From the NCBI RefSeq assembly GCF_018069925.1, contig NZ_JAGPXB010000004.1, forward strand, positions 62,001 through 126,000: a DNA stretch of 64,000 nt, in the 5' to 3' direction. The notes under the pieces are model-generated. The model searched no databases. It saw only the letters and a program-made list of their open reading frames with translations, and had not been told where the DNA came from. Shown here piece after piece: positions 53,978 through 63,629 of the stretch (position 1 is its first letter; the number at the start of each line of letters is the position of its first letter). The position numbers and the translations under genes were made by a program. Source of the stretch: Flavobacterium erciyesense (GTDB lineage Bacteria; Bacteroidota; Bacteroidia; Flavobacteriales; Flavobacteriaceae).

Positions 53978-56900
53978 ATGAAAAAAATTACCAAGATTGC
54001 TTTTACAATCGTTTACCTGCTCCTCTATCAAGCAGTCATTTATGCACAAACTACACAAGCTTCCATTACTGGTACCGTAAAAGGATCTAATGCAGAACTT
54101 ATTAAAGATGCTAATGTGTTGATTAAAAACGAATCGACTGGATTTAAAACAAGTTCAGTTTCGAACTTTAAAGGAGTTTTTACCTTTAAAGAGTTACCAC
54201 TTGGTGGTCCTTATACCATTATTGTAACGGCTATGGGTTACGGAGAGCAACAACGTACAGGTTACACTTTAAATCAAGGCGATTTAATTTCGATTCCAAT
54301 CGAAATGCAGACCGAAATGCAAAACCTACAAGTAGTAGAAGTCGTAGGTCGAGGTTTAAAAAACAAAACTGGAAACTTGGGTGCTGCAACAGCCGTAACT
54401 GCCAAATTGATAAATACCTTGCCAGTTAACGGACGAAATTTCACAAGCTTGATGGATTTGTCTCCACTAACTCGAGGAGGAACAATTTCTGGTCAGTTAG
54501 CTTCATCAACCAATTATACTTTAGATGGTATGAACGCCAAAAACCCAACTTCCGCAGGGGCAACTACCAGTCGAAGTGGTGCCCCGTATTCTATTTCGAT
54601 TGAAGCCGTAAGAGAATTTAAAGTGGTAACCAATCAATATGATGTAGGATACGGTCGCAGTGGTGGCGGAACGGTGAGTGCTGTAACAAAATCGGGAACC
54701 AATGATTTTTCAGGAAGTATGTTTGCTTATAATAGAGCCGATTGGTTATCAAGCGCCTATGACATTAGAGGAAACCGAAGACAAAACGACTTTACAACTA
54801 CGCAGTATGGATTTACATTTGGTGGGCCAATTATTAAAGACAAACTGCACTTTTTTGTGGCATGGGATCATCAATTGGATTCTCGACCACTAATCATAGC
54901 TGATATTCAATCGCCTGAAGACGAATTACGTTTTAATGTAACTAGAGCCACACTAGATAATTTTGTAAACATTGCCCGTAATAAGTACGGTGTATCTAGT
55001 GCTCCGCAATATGGTTCTTTTGACAAAAAAAGAAATTCTGACGCTGCTTTTGCTCGTTTAGACTGGCAAATTGATAGCAAAAACTTGCTGACCATTCGAA
55101 ACAACTTCACCTTTGATGACAACAAATTAGGACTTCAAGATAATACTGCCATTAATCTTTACGAATCATTTGGTGATGATTATAATATTGACAATAGTAT
55201 TTTAGCATCGTTGCGAACCATGGTAAACTCAAAAGTTACCAACGAATTTAAAGTACAACATTTGTACACATTCCAAGACAGTAATCCAGGTGACCAATTG
55301 CCTGCTTTTAACATTCCAAGAGCTATTGTTGAAAATGTTGCCTCAACTATAAATGGTGCAGTGCGTACCACCAATATCCAAATTGGAGGGCATCGATTTG
55401 CTCAAGAAAAATTCAGAAATAATGTGTTTCAAATTATCAACAACCTGTATTACAACACCGACAAAGTAAAATATACTTTTGGTATCGATTTAATGCAAAC
55501 CAACTCTAAATCAGTTTACGGCTCCGAGGTTAACGGCCGCTTTCATTTTAATAGTGTAGCAAATTTTGATAATGGAACTCCCTACCGCTATTTTAGAGAA
55601 GTACCATTGGTTGCTGATCCTTCAGTAATTTCGAATATTTGGAATGCCGGTTTGTACGGACAATTACAATCAAAAATTGCTCTGGGACTTGATCTAACTT
55701 TTGGATTGCGTTTTGATTACGCACATTACCCAACAGCGCCATTTAACCAAAAAGTTTTTGATGAATTAAGCATTAAAACCAATAACAAGTTACGATCAGC
55801 CATCTTTCAGCCAAGAATACAATTGTCATGGGACATAAATGATAACCATAAAGACTACTTGCGCTTTGGTGCAGGAGTATTTGCTTCTGATTTGAACAAC
55901 TACACTATCATTAACAATTTATATTTTGACGGAAAAAAAACAGCAACGGTAGATGTTAGAAATCCAAACGTACCTACGCCGAACTTTAATGATTACCGAA
56001 ATAGTTATGCCAATATCCCAACTCTTGCTGCTTTTCAATTACCAACTATCAATTATACCGGAGATGATGCAGAAGTTCCGGTAGTTTATAAGGCAAACAT
56101 CTCCTACTCTCACTTTTTTACTGATAATTTAAAAGCAGGCATTGCAGGATACGCTACTTTGGCTCGAAACAACTACGTGTATGTAGATCGCAACATGGTT
56201 GATAATCCATTTTTTAGATTGGCAAATGAAAATAACCGTGGCGTGTATGTACCTGCAAGTTCTATTCCTGCAAATGGCGCTGCCGATTGGTTACAAGGAA
56301 GAAAAAGTACTGCTCTTGGCCGCGTTTTAGAATTAAATAGTGAAGGTAAAGTCAATCAATTTGCATTAGTTGTAGATGCTACTTATCGTTATTTCAAGGA
56401 TGGAGAACTATCTGCCAGTTACACTTGGAATGACACCAAAGACAACACTTCATTTAACGGAAACGTAGCTAACACCGCTACATTGGTATTACCAGTTGAA
56501 GATGATCCTAGAAATTTGAGGAAGATGACCTACTCTGACAATCATTTCCGTCATAAAGTAGTTCTTTATGGATCCTTGCCTACCTTTTATGGGTTTAGTG
56601 TAGGAATTCGTTATTCTGGAATTGGGGGAACTCGATACAGCTTACTTTCAGGTGGGAATACGAATGGAGACTTTGTCACGGCATCAAATGATCTAGCGTA
56701 TATTTTTGATAGCAACAGCCCATCAACACCTCAAAACATTAAAACAGGATTAGAAACTATTTTGAATAATCCGGCTGCGAGTCAAAGTTTAAAAGATTAC
56801 ATCAACAAATATTCTGGAAAAATTGCAGAGCGCAACGGGGGAATAAATGGTTTTTACGGCTTAGTTGACATTCGAATCAATAAAAAAGTAACGATAGCAA

Positions 56901-57154
56901 AAAAGCAATTTTTAGACTTCACTGCAGACATTTTTAACGTTGCCAACATGATTAAAAAAGATTGGGGTGTAAACGAATCATTAGGGTCACAATCACTTTA
57001 TGCTTTAGGGACACCTGCTGCTAATGGAAATCCAGCAGTTCCTGGTTTTGACAGCGCAAGACAGCAATTTAATTACAGAGTTAACAATGCAGGATTGCCT
57101 GCCTTGTCTGGTAATCCATTTCAAATACAATTGGGTATCAAATACGGCTTTTAA
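53978..57154 (+). CDS. TonB-dependent receptor (Oar-like)
   Basis: A 1058-aa outer-membrane receptor. A signal peptide (about 1-24, ending IYAQ) precedes a carboxypeptidase-regulatory-like domain (about 28-112), a plug (about 125-240, with PVNGRNFTSLMDLSP and YTLDGMNAKN) and a 22-strand-type barrel ending in the terminal aromatic GIKYGF. The long plug with RSGGGTVSAVTKSGTNDFSG is typical of the Oar subfamily, not of SusC; no SusD partner is present. Ligand unknown. A terminator follows. An energy-transducer TonB gene lies 243 bp downstream. Confidence 0.93.
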   Translation: MKKITKIAFTIVYLLLYQAVIYAQTTQASITGTVKGSNAELIKDANVLIKNESTGFKTSSVSNFKGVFTFKELPLGGPYTIIVTAMGYGEQQRTGYTLNQGDLISIPIEMQTEMQNLQVVEVVGRGLKNKTGNLGAATAVTAKLINTLPVNGRNFTSLMDLSPLTRGGTISGQLASSTNYTLDGMNAKNPTSAGATTSRSGAPYSISIEAVREFKVVTNQYDVGYGRSGGGTVSAVTKSGTNDFSGSMFAYNRADWLSSAYDIRGNRRQNDFTTTQYGFTFGGPIIKDKLHFFVAWDHQLDSRPLIIADIQSPEDELRFNVTRATLDNFVNIARNKYGVSSAPQYGSFDKKRNSDAAFARLDWQIDSKNLLTIRNNFTFDDNKLGLQDNTAINLYESFGDDYNIDNSILASLRTMVNSKVTNEFKVQHLYTFQDSNPGDQLPAFNIPRAIVENVASTINGAVRTTNIQIGGHRFAQEKFRNNVFQIINNLYYNTDKVKYTFGIDLMQTNSKSVYGSEVNGRFHFNSVANFDNGTPYRYFREVPLVADPSVISNIWNAGLYGQLQSKIALGLDLTFGLRFDYAHYPTAPFNQKVFDELSIKTNNKLRSAIFQPRIQLSWDINDNHKDYLRFGAGVFASDLNNYTIINNLYFDGKKTATVDVRNPNVPTPNFNDYRNSYANIPTLAAFQLPTINYTGDDAEVPVVYKANISYSHFFTDNLKAGIAGYATLARNNYVYVDRNMVDNPFFRLANENNRGVYVPASSIPANGAADWLQGRKSTALGRVLELNSEGKVNQFALVVDATYRYFKDGELSASYTWNDTKDNTSFNGNVANTATLVLPVEDDPRNLRKMTYSDNHFRHKVVLYGSLPTFYGFSVGIRYSGIGGTRYSLLSGGNTNGDFVTASNDLAYIFDSNSPSTPQNIKTGLETILNNPAASQSLKDYINKYSGKIAERNGGINGFYGLVDIRINKKVTIAKKQFLDFTADIFNVANMIKKDWGVNESLGSQSLYALGTPAANGNPAVPGFDSARQQFNYRVNNAGLPALSGNPFQIQLGIKYGF

Positions 57155-57174
57155 TTCTTAATTAATTACTATTT

Positions 57175-57208
57175 AAAACGGCATTTCTAATGGAAATGCC
57201 GTTTTTTT
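57175..57208 (+). terminator. Terminator of the TonB receptor gene
   Basis: AAAACGGCATTTC pairs with GAAATGCCGTTTT across a 5-nt loop, followed by a T run. Confidence 0.9.
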
Positions 57209-57397
57209 ATGTCGCTAAGCCTACCACAAAAGCTCAAAGTATAATATTCATCACTTTCGTTAAATACTTAAGATTTTACTACACAATTTAAAAATAAATT
57301 AGTAAATTTAGACAATAAAATTCCTATTACCACGTTATTGATAATAAAAACTATTGGCTTATGATTTAATTGTACCTAACCACTAAATCTAATTATC

Positions 57398-58216
57398 ATG
57401 TCAAAACTAAGCATTTACGAAACCGGTTGGATTGATTTTGTTTTCCAAGACAGAAACAAAGAGTATGGCGCCTATCAATTGCGTCAAGAAAGCACAAAAA
57501 CAACTCTGAGAGCATTATTTTTTGGAGTTAGTGTTTTGGTTACCGCAATAAGTATCCCTACTGTTCTTCGAGCAATAAACCCTAGTGAAATTATTGAACC
57601 CGTGTTGCCTCCAATTATTCAAACTACTGTCAACCTAACTGATATTGTTAAAATTGAAGAGCCAATACAACGTGCTTTGCCGCCTATCAAAAATAAAGTA
57701 GCAAATCCTGTAGAGAATGTTCCATTTGTAAACCCTGTGGTAGTAGCTACGGATCAAGCTACTCAAGATGTTCCTACTACAGCAGCTATTATTGCAAATA
57801 CTCCTACCACAAGTGAAGGCTCGGGAACAGTTGGCGCAAATTCAAGCACAAGTACAGGTTCAACAACAGGAACACTTCCTAGTACTGACCCAGGAAACAC
57901 GGTAGTAGTAAGTGCCGCATTAGATAAACTACCAGAATTTCCGGGAGGAATTAATAAATTTTACACCTATGTAGGAAACAATTTCGAAAAACAAGAAATT
58001 GACGGTAGCGGTATCATGAAAATTTATGTGGCATTTGTTATTGAGCGAGATGGAAGCATGACCGACATTACAGTTAAAAAAGATCCTGGACACGGTTTAG
58101 GTCGCGAGGCTATCAGAGTACTTAAATCATTACGCACCAAATGGGCACCAGGAATGATAGATGGCAAACCGGTACGAACTGCCTATAGCCTACCAATTGT
58201 AGTGCAATTAAATTAA
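57398..58216 (+). CDS. Energy transducer TonB
   Basis: A 272-aa TonB homologue that transmits the proton motive force to outer-membrane receptors. The N-terminal RNKEYGAYQLR motif (19-29) is standard for Bacteroidetes TonB. One membrane helix (about 39-58) is followed by a Pro/Thr/Ser-rich periplasmic linker and a TonB C-terminal domain (about 195-272, with GIMKIYVAFVIERDGS and a final PIVVQLN). No exbB or exbD lies nearby. It may serve the receptor just upstream. Confidence 0.93.
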   Translation: MSKLSIYETGWIDFVFQDRNKEYGAYQLRQESTKTTLRALFFGVSVLVTAISIPTVLRAINPSEIIEPVLPPIIQTTVNLTDIVKIEEPIQRALPPIKNKVANPVENVPFVNPVVVATDQATQDVPTTAAIIANTPTTSEGSGTVGANSSTSTGSTTGTLPSTDPGNTVVVSAALDKLPEFPGGINKFYTYVGNNFEKQEIDGSGIMKIYVAFVIERDGSMTDITVKKDPGHGLGREAIRVLKSLRTKWAPGMIDGKPVRTAYSLPIVVQLN

Positions 58217-58235
58217 AAAATCTATAGTCTTGACA

Positions 58236-58268
58236 TAAAAAAAGCAGAACAAAAGTTCTGCTTTTTTT
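58236..58268. terminator. Bidirectional terminator
   Basis: AAAAAAAGCAGAAC pairs with GTTCTGCTTTTTTT. It serves tonB (+) and the M48 gene (-). Confidence 0.9.
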
Positions 58269-58287
58269 ATGATTTTATACCAGAAAA

Positions 58288-59136
58288 CTATTTTTTCTTT
58301 TTTGCTATCGGCTTTTTCGCCACAGGCTTTTTAACAACTGGTTTTTGCTGTACGTAAGGCTTGAACAAACCATCTTTCTCAGCTCTAAGTCTAGCATTTT
58401 CAGCACGCTCTTTGGGATCTGGATGCGAACTCATCATTTTATCTAGAAAAGATGCTTGCGATCCTTCGCTCATTTTAGCTAAAATCGAAAAAGCAGAAGC
58501 TACTGCATTCACATTGTAGCCGTTGCTTTTCATAAAGTTATATGAAAACTCATCCGCTTCAGACTCTTGCTTGCGACTGTGTTTACTATCAATCATGCTA
58601 CTTCCAATTTTACCCAATTGACTATCGGTTATAGCGGCTACCTTTTCTGATTGCGAAGCGGCCAATCCTATTAAAGCCTCTTTTTTGTACGAAGCCTTAA
58701 TTGCATCTTTTGTGTCACTATTGGCAACGTGACCTATTTCATGACCAATTACAGCTAAAAGTTCATTATCATCCATGATGTCCATTAAACCTGAATATAC
58801 ACGAACACTTCCATCCGCTGTTGCAAATGCATTTACTTCATTCAACTTGTACACCTTGTAGTTTAAAGTATACCCTTCGCTTTTAGTGTGTTTACCAAAA
58901 ACCCTATTCAAGCGCACAGTATAAGGATCCGTAGGTCCAGCCACAGTATTTTCAGCATCTAATTTTGTAACTGCTGCCTTTGATAGTTGCGCCGCATCAG
59001 CATCGCTAAAAGTAAGACCAGCTACACCTTTACTCAGGGCTCCCAGGGCTCCTTCTTTTAAATTAATTTGCGCCTGAGAAGATAGACACATCATGAAAGT
59101 TCCTAAAACCAAACTAGTTTTCAATTTATTTTTCAT
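58288..59136 (-). CDS. M48-family metalloprotease
   Basis: A 282-aa exported protease of the M48 (BepA/LoiP-like) type. A signal peptide (about 1-23, ending SQAQ) is followed by the zinc motif HEIGH (132-136) in GHEIGHVANSD, with the third ligand region near KQESEADEF (about 191-199). A Lys- and Pro-rich C-terminus (KKPVAKKP) ends the protein. Family members degrade misfolded outer-membrane proteins; substrate here unknown. A good promoter lies 29 bp upstream. Confidence 0.94.
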   Translation of the reverse strand: MKNKLKTSLVLGTFMMCLSSQAQINLKEGALGALSKGVAGLTFSDADAAQLSKAAVTKLDAENTVAGPTDPYTVRLNRVFGKHTKSEGYTLNYKVYKLNEVNAFATADGSVRVYSGLMDIMDDNELLAVIGHEIGHVANSDTKDAIKASYKKEALIGLAASQSEKVAAITDSQLGKIGSSMIDSKHSRKQESEADEFSYNFMKSNGYNVNAVASAFSILAKMSEGSQASFLDKMMSSHPDPKERAENARLRAEKDGLFKPYVQQKPVVKKPVAKKPIAKKKK

Positions 59137-59164
59137 TTGCTAGATTTATTTTTGATATTGACTT

Positions 59165-59196
59165 CAAAGATACATTTTTATACAGATCACAAACAA
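59165..59196 (-). promoter_or_regulatory. Promoter of the M48 gene
   Basis: On the - strand, TTG (59194-59196), a 21-bp spacer and TATCTTTG (59165-59172). Confidence 0.5.
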
Positions 59197-59363
59197 AATG
59201 GTCGGCAATAAGTAGCGATTTCAGACCTTTTCTGCTGAGCAAATGAATGTTTCGATTACTGCGCAAACGAACAATTGTTAAATCTATCTTTAGGAAGGTT
59301 GATTCAAGGTAAAACAACTGCTAAAAGGCATTTTACATTAGGATATCTTCAAACAAGTTTCGC

Positions 59364-59371
59364 TATCTTTG
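59364..59371 (+). promoter_or_regulatory. Candidate -7 box of lipA
   Basis: TATCTTTG, 19 bp upstream of the lipA start; no TTG in the expected place. Confidence 0.4.
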
Positions 59372-59390
59372 TACTTTGAAAAAATAAAAT

Positions 59391-60260
59391 ATGGAAACTG
59401 TTTTAGATACTGCTTTGCCAACTGGAAAACCGAAATGGTTGAAAGTAAAACTACCAATAGGTCAAAAATATACTGAACTAAGAGGTTTGGTTGATAAATA
59501 TAGCTTAAACACAATTTGCACGTCAGGAAGTTGCCCAAATATGGGTGAATGTTGGGGCGAAGGTACCGCTACTTTTATGATTTTAGGAAATGTATGCACA
59601 CGTTCTTGTGGATTTTGCGGTGTTAAAACCGGCCGACCAGAAACTGTAGATTGGGATGAACCAGAAAAAGTAGCTCGTTCTATAAAAATCATGAATATCA
59701 AACACGCAGTAATTACAAGTGTAGATCGAGATGATTTAAAAGATGGAGGCTCAATCATTTGGATTGAAACGGTAAAAGCAATTCGTAGAATGAACCCAAA
59801 CACAACACTTGAGACTTTGATTCCAGATTTTCAAGGAATTGAGAGAAATATCGATAGAATTGTAGAAGCTAACCCAGAAGTAGTTTCGCACAACGTTGAA
59901 ACAGTTCGACGCCTTACGCGCGAAGTTCGAATTCAAGCAAAATACGATCGTACTCTTGAAGTTTTGCGCTATCTGAAAGAAAAAGGTATCAATCGTACAA
60001 AATCAGGAATAATGCTAGGACTAGGAGAGCAAGAAGAAGAAGTTTTTCAAACCTTGCGAGACCTTAGAGCTGCCAATGTTGACGTTGTAACAATTGGTCA
60101 ATATTTACAGCCTAGTAAAAAACACCTTCCGGTAAAAGAGTTCATCACGCCAGAACAATTTGCAAAATATGAGCAATACGGATTGGAACTTGGTTTTCGT
60201 CATGTAGAGAGCGGCCCGTTGGTTCGTTCATCATACAAAGCACAAAAACATATATTGTAG
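59391..60260 (+). CDS. lipA: Lipoyl synthase
   Basis: Radical-SAM enzyme that inserts two sulfurs into octanoyl groups on lipoyl domains. At 289 aa it is standard. The auxiliary iron-sulfur cluster is bound by the Cys residues of [14 protein letters not shown] (about 43-56), and the radical-SAM cluster by CTRSCGFCG (about 69-77). The terminal RSSYKAQ contains the conserved Ser that contacts the auxiliary cluster. It stands just before a repeat satellite that leads into gap. Confidence 0.97.
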   Translation: METVLDTALPTGKPKWLKVKLPIGQKYTELRGLVDKYSLNTICTSGSCPNMGECWGEGTATFMILGNVCTRSCGFCGVKTGRPETVDWDEPEKVARSIKIMNIKHAVITSVDRDDLKDGGSIIWIETVKAIRRMNPNTTLETLIPDFQGIERNIDRIVEANPEVVSHNVETVRRLTREVRIQAKYDRTLEVLRYLKEKGINRTKSGIMLGLGEQEEEVFQTLRDLRAANVDVVTIGQYLQPSKKHLPVKEFITPEQFAKYEQYGLELGFRHVESGPLVRSSYKAQKHIL

Positions 60261-60269
60261 TCAAACGTT

Positions 60270-60347
60270 AAAAAGTCAGAAAGTCGAAAGGCTAAATATC
60301 TTGACTTTCTGACTTTTAGACTTTGATACTTTAAGACTTTAAAACTT
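60270..60347. repeat. 8-nt satellite and 15-bp palindrome between lipA and gap
   Basis: 60271-60285 and 60303-60317 are perfect 15-nt reverse complements with a 17-nt loop. From 60303 the right arm continues as octamers: GACTTTCT, GACTTTTA, GACTTTGA, TACTTTAA, GACTTTAA, then AACTTATG, whose ATG is the gap start codon. The left arm carries the same octamer in inverted phase. It may act as the lipA terminator. Confidence 0.8.
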
Positions 60348-61349
60348 ATGATTAGAATTGCTATAAACGGTTTTGGAAGAATCGGCAGAAATTTATTCCG
60401 ATTACTCCTTAATCACCCAACCATTGAAGTTGTGGCTATCAACGATATTGCTGACAAAAAAACAATGGCACACCTTGTCAAATACGACAGTATACACGGT
60501 GTTTTATCAGAAACTGTTAGCCATGATGACACAGGAATAATTGTTGGAGGTAAAAAAGTACTTTTTTTTCACGAAAAAAACATTGCCAACTTAAACTGGA
60601 AAGATTGCAACATAGATTACGTTATTGAATCAACTGGTAAGTTCAAAACCTATGAAGAATTATTCCAACACATTGAAGCTGGTGCAAAAAAGGTGATTCT
60701 TTCTGCTCCATCAGAAGTGGATAGCATCAAAACAGTAGTTCTTGGAGTAAACGAGCATATTTTAGATGGTTCTGAAATCATAATTTCAAATGCGAGTTGC
60801 ACTACCAATAATGCAGCTCCAATGATACAAGTTATCAATGAGCTTTGTGGTATTGAGCAAGCATACATTACCACCATACACTCGTACACCACAGATCAAA
60901 GTTTACATGATCAACCGCACAAAGATTTACGAAGAGCGCGTGGCGCAAGTCAATCGATAGTTCCTACTACCACGGGAGCTGCAAAGGCACTAACTAAAAT
61001 TTTTCCTGAATTTGAAGGAAAAATTGGAGGGTGTGGAATTCGCGTTCCTGTCCCTGACGGATCACTTACAGACATTACTTTTAATGTTAAAAAAGCAGTG
61101 AGTATTGAGGAGATAAACACCGCATTTAAAAATGCAGCGGCAACCAGCTTAAAAGGGATTTTAGATTACACCGAAGACCCAATTGTATCTGTAGATGTTA
61201 TAGGAAACAAAAATTCATGTATATTTGATGCTCAACTTACTTCAGTTATTGATAAGATGGTAAAAGTAGTGGGTTGGTACGACAATGAAATTGGTTATTC
61301 ATCCCGAATAATTGATTTGATTTTACTAACATCTCAACAAAAAAATTAA
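60348..61349 (+). CDS. gap: Glyceraldehyde-3-phosphate dehydrogenase
   Basis: Glycolytic enzyme oxidising glyceraldehyde 3-phosphate to 1,3-bisphosphoglycerate. The 333-aa protein has NAD-binding INGFGRIGRN (5-14), the catalytic SNASCTTN with Cys151 (148-155), His in TIHSYTTDQ (near 178) and the C-terminal WYDNEIGYSSR. The start codon is the last three bases of the octamer satellite, so there is no ordinary leader sequence. The following kinase gene begins 15 bp after the stop. Confidence 0.97.
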   Translation: MIRIAINGFGRIGRNLFRLLLNHPTIEVVAINDIADKKTMAHLVKYDSIHGVLSETVSHDDTGIIVGGKKVLFFHEKNIANLNWKDCNIDYVIESTGKFKTYEELFQHIEAGAKKVILSAPSEVDSIKTVVLGVNEHILDGSEIIISNASCTTNNAAPMIQVINELCGIEQAYITTIHSYTTDQSLHDQPHKDLRRARGASQSIVPTTTGAAKALTKIFPEFEGKIGGCGIRVPVPDGSLTDITFNVKKAVSIEEINTAFKNAAATSLKGILDYTEDPIVSVDVIGNKNSCIFDAQLTSVIDKMVKVVGWYDNEIGYSSRIIDLILLTSQQKN

Positions 61350-61364
61350 CCTTATTAACTGCGC

Positions 61365-63530
61365 ATGAAATACTCTTGTTTGTTTATTTTAATGCTAACG
61401 CAATTGCTTTTTTCGCAAAAGAAAGAGCCTAAAGACAGCATATCCCTCTACACTCAGCAATCTCAAGCGGCAGTTCAAAAAAACAACTACAAGAACGCAT
61501 TAAATCTAACAGAAAAAGCCATACAATTGGCCCACAACACAAATGACGTATCCTCCTTAGCTTTTCAACATTTCAATTTAGGAAAGCTTTTTTTTGATCT
61601 AAAAAAATACAAAGACGCGCAAGAATCGCTAGAAAGAAGTTCTCGTTTCTATAATGCACTCCCACCTACTTTGGCAACTGCTAATATGCATTTTTATCTA
61701 GCTGCTACCTTCCAAGAATTATCAGACTATAAAAATGCCGCTGCTCATTTAGATAAAGCAAGTAAACTGCATCAAAAATTAAATTACACTGATAAAAGCG
61801 AGAAAATACTACTTCAAAAAGGTTTACTCTTGGCTGCAGAAAAGAAAAACACAGAAGCAGCTAAAGTTTTTGGTACAATCATAGCGCAAAAAGATGCAAC
61901 TGAACTACTGCCAGCAAAAGCTACCGCATTGTATCAGATTGGACGTTTTGAAATTGAGCAAAAGCATTACAATTTAGCAATTAACTATTTAAAGAAAGCT
62001 TTAGAACTAACTCAAAAAAGAGATGATTTAGAACTCAAAACAGATATACTACTTGCTTTAAGTATTGCTCACGATAAAATATTAGACAAGAATAATGCCT
62101 ACACCTATTTAAAGTTGCACCTCAATCTTAAAGAGAGATTAGCAATAATTACAAATGAAAGGTTGGGTATTGACGATTATACTCAATTCAAAGAATCTGA
62201 AAAACTCAAAGAAATTAAGGCGCTCAGCAACGAGACTCGAGAGCAACAAAAAGCCAATAAATTTTCAAAACTAATTAGCATTTTGGCAATTGCCTTAATC
62301 TCGATTTTATCACTACTAAGTCTTTCTCTTTACAAAAACAACATTATTAGAAACCAATCTAATTTATTGTTAAAAGAAAAAAACAACGAATTAGAACTCG
62401 CCAAAAACAAAGCAGAAAAAGCGTCGCTAGCCAGAGCAGAGTTCTTATCAACTGTTAGTCATGAGCTTCGTACTCCTTTGAATGCCATCAATGGAATCAC
62501 GCATTTACTTCTACAAGAAAATCCAAAAAAATCACAAATTGACTACTTGAGTTCGCTAAAATTTTCGGGAGATTATTTAACTAAATTCATTAACGAAATC
62601 TTAGAAATCAACAAAATCGAATCGCACAAACTAGAAATTGAGCAAATCCCTTTTCACCTCAAACAACTCTTAATCAATATCAAACATTCCTTGAAGGAAT
62701 TAGCAATAGTAAATAATAACGAATTCAGCCTCGAAATTGACGATACTATTCCGGATTACCTTGTGGGCGACCCTACGAAGTTGTCTCAAATTGTTTTGAA
62801 TTTAATCAATAATGCATTGAAATTCACCAAAAACGGGGTAGTGTACGTACGCGCAAATTTAGAAAAAAACGAAAATGAAACAGCTTTCGTTTACTTTGAA
62901 ATCACTGATACCGGAATTGGTATTCCCGCTGATAAACTAGAAAGTGTTTTTGATAGTTTTTCTCAAGGATCAATTGAGGTAAATCGCAAATATGGCGGTA
63001 CTGGATTGGGATTAACCATTGTAAAAAAATTGATCAAAATTCTTGGAGGAGAAATCCAATTAAGCAGTATTGTAAACAAAGGATCTACTTTTTCTTTTAC
63101 TCTAGGATTTCAAATTGGTGAAAAACCTGCTACTGTAGTACTCTCAGACAATACTGCTGAAAATAAATTCTTGGCTAACAAAAAAATCTTATTGGTTGAA
63201 GACAATAAAATCAATCAGATGATTACCAAAAAAATGCTCCACAACAAGAAAATTATTTGCGAGGTTATCGATAATGGTGAAGAAGCTATCGAAAGGATGC
63301 GCAAATCAAGCTTTGATATGGTTTTAATGGATGTGCACTTACCTGGAATAAACGGCACTATTGCGACTCAAACTATTAGAACTTTTGACAACACCACGCC
63401 GATAATTGCTTTAACTGCCATCTCACTTCACGAAAATCGTGATATGCTGCTTTCGTTTGGTATGAACGATGTAATTACAAAACCATTTATCCCTGATGAA
63501 TTTTACAAAATAATTGCTCACCACATCTAA
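61365..63530 (+). CDS. TPR-containing hybrid histidine kinase/response regulator
   Basis: A 721-aa hybrid two-component protein. A signal peptide (about 1-18) and a periplasmic TPR region of about six helix pairs (about 25-270) are followed by a membrane helix (about 303-325), a coiled-coil, HisKA with the phospho-acceptor His366 in SHELRTPLN, HATPase_c with NLINNALKFTKNG (N-box) and GTGLGLTIVKKL (G-box), and a REC domain (about 605-721) with phospho-acceptor Asp656 in LMDVHLPG. There is no DNA-binding domain, so output must go through another regulator. Its close spacing to gap suggests co-transcription. The stimulus is unknown. Confidence 0.93.
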   Translation: MKYSCLFILMLTQLLFSQKKEPKDSISLYTQQSQAAVQKNNYKNALNLTEKAIQLAHNTNDVSSLAFQHFNLGKLFFDLKKYKDAQESLERSSRFYNALPPTLATANMHFYLAATFQELSDYKNAAAHLDKASKLHQKLNYTDKSEKILLQKGLLLAAEKKNTEAAKVFGTIIAQKDATELLPAKATALYQIGRFEIEQKHYNLAINYLKKALELTQKRDDLELKTDILLALSIAHDKILDKNNAYTYLKLHLNLKERLAIITNERLGIDDYTQFKESEKLKEIKALSNETREQQKANKFSKLISILAIALISILSLLSLSLYKNNIIRNQSNLLLKEKNNELELAKNKAEKASLARAEFLSTVSHELRTPLNAINGITHLLLQENPKKSQIDYLSSLKFSGDYLTKFINEILEINKIESHKLEIEQIPFHLKQLLINIKHSLKELAIVNNNEFSLEIDDTIPDYLVGDPTKLSQIVLNLINNALKFTKNGVVYVRANLEKNENETAFVYFEITDTGIGIPADKLESVFDSFSQGSIEVNRKYGGTGLGLTIVKKLIKILGGEIQLSSIVNKGSTFSFTLGFQIGEKPATVVLSDNTAENKFLANKKILLVEDNKINQMITKKMLHNKKIICEVIDNGEEAIERMRKSSFDMVLMDVHLPGINGTIATQTIRTFDNTTPIIALTAISLHENRDMLLSFGMNDVITKPFIPDEFYKIIAHHI

Positions 63531-63629
63531 ACAATTGGCGAGCAACTGTAACTACAACCTATTAAAATTGTTTTTTGACCATCCTTACTTTATTAAAAAT
63601 AACGATATCTATTGTAAGACGATGTGGTA

